Of a DNA stretch of 7,311 nucleotides, positions 5,151-7,311 are shown one piece after another. Source of the stretch: Oscillospiraceae bacterium. GTDB taxonomy: Bacteria; Bacillota; Clostridia; Oscillospirales; Ruminococcaceae. The notes beneath the pieces are model-generated. The model was not told the origin of the DNA. It worked only from the letters and a program-made list of their open reading frames with translations, and ran no database searches. The translations under genes were made by a program, and so were the position numbers. How positions within the stretch are numbered: the stretch's first letter is position 1; every line of letters begins with the position of its first letter. The stretch spans positions 1 to 7,311 of the forward strand of contig JAFUWP010000202.1 of NCBI GenBank assembly GCA_017483405.1, written 5' to 3'.

Positions 5151-7311
5151 TTAGTCGCTTGTGCCGTCAAACGTATAGATGAACTTGACACTGCCGTCCA
5201 TACCGTCTGCGATGCCGGAATAAGATTTATAATCTTTCGAGCTGTCGCTGACTGCTCTGAGGCGTTCAATCAAATCATTGATTTGATTATTATACATATC
5301 AGTGATTTTGTCGATGCCTTCGGTCTTGAATTTATGCATACCGTCATCGAGTTCGCCAGCACCGTCTTTAAGTTGTTTTACGCCATCCACGAGCTTATCA
5401 CTGCCGTCAGCGAGCTGTTTTACACCGCTTGCGAGTTCCTGACCGCCGTCAGCAAGGGATTTTGCACCATCACTGAGCTGTACAGTAGAGGAATACAATG
5501 TCTGTGTACCGCTTGCCAGTTTAGAACCGCCGGAGGCGAGTTCACCTAAACCGCTGTCGAGAGATTTTGCACCATCGGAAAGCTGTAAGATGCCGTTATA
5601 TAAATCACCACTTCCGGTGACGAGCTGTCCCATGCCGTCAGTCAGTGTATCAGCACCGGTTTTCAGTTTGCCTAAGCCGTCATGCAGGGAAGTATTTCCA
5701 TCAGAAAGCTGACCCAGACCGGCATATAATGCCTGACTGCCGTCAGAAAGTGCTGTCATACCGTCAGCCAGTTTCAGACCGCCGTCATTGAGCTGAATCA
5801 ATCCGGAATTCAGAGCTGTATTGCCATCGGAAAGCTGTAAGATGCCGTTATATAAATCATCACTGCCGACAGCGAGCTTTGACATGCCGTCCGTGAGTGC
5901 GCCTGCACCTGTCTGCACCTGTTCCAGACCAGCGTTAAGTGCTTGATTTCCTTCGGAAAGCTGAGTCAGTCCGCCGTAGAGAGTCACACTGCCATCGGAA
6001 AGCGATGTCATACCTTCTGTCAGGGTAACAGAACCGGTTTTGAGTTCGCCGAGTCCGGAGTTCAGGCTGGATGCGCCTGCGGATAATTTTGTAATTCCTT
6101 CGGAGAGGGAATTCAGACCGCCGATTAACTGACTGCTTCCGGATGTCAGGGAAGTAATACCATTATCAAGAGCTTCCGCACCGGAAGAAACTTGTTGCGC
6201 ACCCTGTGCAAGTGCCTGTGAGGACTGATATAATTTTTCAGTTCCGGCTGTGAGGGCTTTACCGCCTTCATCGGCTTGAGAAAGGCCGTTCTGTAATGAT
6301 TCTGCGCCTGACTGTACCTGAGCGAGACCATCGGAAAGATTATCGAGTCCGGTATTGAGATTTTCTGCGCCATCCTGTAAGGCCGTTACACCATCTTTGA
6401 GCGCGCCGCCTTCTTTCATGGATGCGGAAACTAATTTCTGACCGGCGATTGTCTGTTCCAGAGTATCAATCACGGCTTTCATATCTTCGGAAGGAGCTAA
6501 TTCATAAGCGGTTTTCAATGCCGCGAGAACTTCTTCATTAGCGGCGATGGTAGTATCGAGGGAAGTACTTGCAGAATCCAGACCATCAGAAACGCTGTTG
6601 AGTCCGCCGGAAAGGGCTTCAGAACCCTGATTCAGCGCATCCGCGCCGGATTTTGCAGAGCTGATGCCTTCGCCAAGCGCATCCGCACCGGATTTCGCGG
6701 AGCTGATACCGGAAGAAAGCGCACCGGAAGACTGATAAATCTGTTCTGCGCCGGAGCTTAATGCTTCTGCACCGGAGGCCAGTTCAGAAGAACCGGATTT
6801 CAGATTTGCACTGCCTTCGGAGAGAGCACCTGTTCCGGAAGTGAGGCTTTCCGCGCCGGAATTGAGAGCACTCATGCCGTCAGTCACCTGAGTAAAACCA
6901 TCAGTCAGTGCCTGTGAGCCATCCTTTGCCTGAGCGATGCCGTCTGCCAGCGCATTCGCACCGGATTTTGCTGAACCAATGCCATCTTTAAGGGATTCCG
7001 CACCGGAGATAACCTGTGTGAAACCAGCAGTTAATTTATCAGAACCGTCTTTTGTCAGTGCGATGCCATCCGAAAGTGCATCTGTACCGGATTTTGCTGA
7101 ACCGATGCCATCTTTAAGAGATTCCGCACCGGAAACAACCTGTGTGAAACCGGCAACTAATTTATCAGAGCCGTCTTTTGCCTGTGCGATGCCTTCTGTC
7201 AGGGGAGCAGCACCATCTTTCGCGGTAATCAGACCATCATTGAGGGATTTCGCGCCGGTCATCACCTGAGTGAAACCATCTGTAAGGGCATCCGAACCAT
7301 CAGCCGCCTGA
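5151..7311 (-). CDS. LxxG heptad-repeat protein, C-terminal part (MMPL/RND-like or YhgE/Pip-like)
   Basis: The frame stays open to the window edge and the repeats continue through it, so the real start lies beyond 7311; a GTG at 7265 is inside the repeats and is not a credible start. About 720 residues are visible, nearly all in heptads of the form xxxLxxG (the X-X-X-Leu-X-X-Gly repeat class), with no signal peptide or membrane segment. A 46-residue non-repeat helical interlude (6417-6554) breaks the array. The last 57 residues (EGIDKITDMYNNQ through DGSVKFIYTFDG) are a non-repeat domain which, as I recall, closes clostridial MMPL/RND-family exporters carrying these repeats. I therefore expect membrane segments upstream and an extracellular position for this part. 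A YhgE/Pip-type protein is the alternative. Expression is ended by the shared hairpin at 5083-5114. Confidence 0.75.
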   Translation of the reverse strand, partial: QAADGSDALTDGFTQVMTGAKSLNDGLITAKDGAAPLTEGIAQAKDGSDKLVAGFTQVVSGAESLKDGIGSAKSGTDALSDGIALTKDGSDKLTAGFTQVISGAESLKDGIGSAKSGANALADGIAQAKDGSQALTDGFTQVTDGMSALNSGAESLTSGTGALSEGSANLKSGSSELASGAEALSSGAEQIYQSSGALSSGISSAKSGADALGEGISSAKSGADALNQGSEALSGGLNSVSDGLDSASTSLDTTIAANEEVLAALKTAYELAPSEDMKAVIDTLEQTIAGQKLVSASMKEGGALKDGVTALQDGAENLNTGLDNLSDGLAQVQSGAESLQNGLSQADEGGKALTAGTEKLYQSSQALAQGAQQVSSGAEALDNGITSLTSGSSQLIGGLNSLSEGITKLSAGASSLNSGLGELKTGSVTLTEGMTSLSDGSVTLYGGLTQLSEGNQALNAGLEQVQTGAGALTDGMSKLAVGSDDLYNGILQLSDGNTALNSGLIQLNDGGLKLADGMTALSDGSQALYAGLGQLSDGNTSLHDGLGKLKTGADTLTDGMGQLVTGSGDLYNGILQLSDGAKSLDSGLGELASGGSKLASGTQTLYSSTVQLSDGAKSLADGGQELASGVKQLADGSDKLVDGVKQLKDGAGELDDGMHKFKTEGIDKITDMYNNQINDLIERLRAVSDSSKDYKSYSGIADGMDGSVKFIYTFDGTSD
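5340..6179 (-). repeat. C-terminal array of 42-residue (126-nt) six-heptad units
   Basis: Read on the minus strand, units begin at 6179, 6053, 5927, 5801, 5675, 5549 and 5423, exactly 126 nt apart, and the last is cut to four heptads by the C-terminal domain. Each full unit has six heptads. In the four central units the order is LGELKTG-like, a second heptad often ending in T-x-G or D-G, a Met-initial heptad, a Tyr heptad (xxxLYxG), a QLSDG heptad and a N-x-x-L-x-x-G heptad. The Tyr heptad is slipped by one position in the unit at 5549. Confidence 0.85.
5550..6053 (-). repeat. 84-residue (252-nt) alternating duplication
   Basis: Four successive 42-residue units alternate in type. Units at 6053 and 5801 share MTxLSDG and LYxGLxQLS, while those at 5927 and 5675 share DLYNGILQLSDG. 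At the DNA level the 36 bases 5572-5607 recur exactly at 5824-5859, an offset of 252 nt, whereas the neighbouring unit differs. This indicates duplication of a two-unit block. Confidence 0.8.
6417..6554 (-). other. Non-repeat helical interlude within the LxxG protein
   Basis: Forty-six residues, from TTIAANEEVLAAL through GQKLVSASM, lack the LxxG rhythm. They are rich in Ala, Glu, Lys and Leu with heptad-like hydrophobic spacing and one central Pro-Ser-Glu-Asp turn, so they look like a helical hairpin. Similar helical insertions interrupt the repeats in related clostridial proteins as far as I recall. The repeats resume immediately afterwards. Confidence 0.65.
6624..6707 (-). repeat. Tandem 14-residue (42-nt) duplication
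   Basis: Two successive copies encode ISSAKSGADALGEG and ISSAKSGADALNQG, occupying 6707-6666 and 6665-6624. They differ only in the last heptad's variable residues plus synonymous changes, showing a recent two-heptad duplication. Confidence 0.8.
6792..7295 (-). repeat. Upstream array of 42-residue (126-nt) units
   Basis: Units start at 7295, 7169, 7043 and 6917. The middle two are close copies (SDKLxAG, FTQVxSG, AESLKDG, IGSAKSG, then two variable heptads); the first and last are more diverged. The unit length of six heptads is the same as in the C-terminal array although the heptad order differs. The array runs towards the window edge and probably continues. Confidence 0.8.

Noticed and set aside
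5100..5549. Plus-strand open frame of 149 codons starting inside the terminator hairpin
   Set aside because: It begins inside the hairpin, runs antisense to the C-terminal domain and repeats of the leftward gene, and its product has no coherent domain.
7263..7265. GTG (followed by ATG) as start of the leftward gene
   Set aside because: The frame stays open to 7311 and encodes the same heptads upstream (SDALTDG, FTQVMTG), so these codons are internal.
6937..7269. Plus-strand repetitive open frame rich in Met, Pro, Ser and Ala
   Set aside because: It mirrors the periodic codons of the LxxG protein on the other strand. Its apparent repeats come from the 126-nt units, and there is no ribosome binding site.
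5340..7295. Regular DNA repeats suggestive of CRISPR
   Set aside because: The repeats are directly adjacent, degenerate, multiples of 21 nt and in frame in one long coding region. There are no unique spacers and no cas genes.

Overview
The window looks like a piece of a Ruminococcus-type (Oscillospiraceae, Clostridia) chromosome of moderate GC content. Three things point there: an endospore-forming Firmicute gene (spoVAC), a large secreted pectin-degrading enzyme ending in a type I dockerin (the cellulosome docking module of anaerobic Clostridia and Ruminococcus), and a large Leu/Gly heptad-repeat protein of a kind common in Clostridia. The genus is inferred from gene content; nothing in the window proves it.

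Layout. Positions 1-15 hold the first five codons of a leftward gene with its own ribosome binding site. An AT-rich divergent intergenic region (16-341) separates it from a rightward spoVAC (342-785). A short gap with a small hairpin leads to a rightward histidine-phosphatase (phosphoglycerate mutase-like) gene (858-1391), closed by a strong intrinsic terminator (about 1404-1436). The pectate lyase gene (1582-5058) has its own well-formed promoter at 1481-1509, with a 16-bp perfect palindrome over the -35 box. Its product is a multi-module exoenzyme of 1158 residues: signal peptide, N-terminal beta module, fibronectin III-like module, polysaccharide lyase family 1 catalytic domain, calcium-binding loop, CBM6, a further unnamed beta module, an acidic Thr/Glu linker, and a dockerin. 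A 13-bp hairpin (5083-5114) with T-runs on both sides serves as terminator for this gene and for the converging leftward gene. The rest (5151-7311) is the C-terminal part of that leftward gene, a protein made almost entirely of LxxG heptads; its start lies beyond the window.

The genes do not form one pathway. The window is best read as several small transcription units: a sporulation membrane protein, a cytoplasmic phosphatase, a secreted pectinase destined for a cellulosome-like complex, and an envelope repeat protein. I do not see a new defence or mobile system. The features most worth following up are the hierarchical repeat structure (7, 42 and 84 residues) of the leftward protein, the spoVAC gene standing without spoVAD/spoVAE beside it, the unassigned beta modules flanking the pectate lyase domain, and the palindrome over the pectate lyase promoter.
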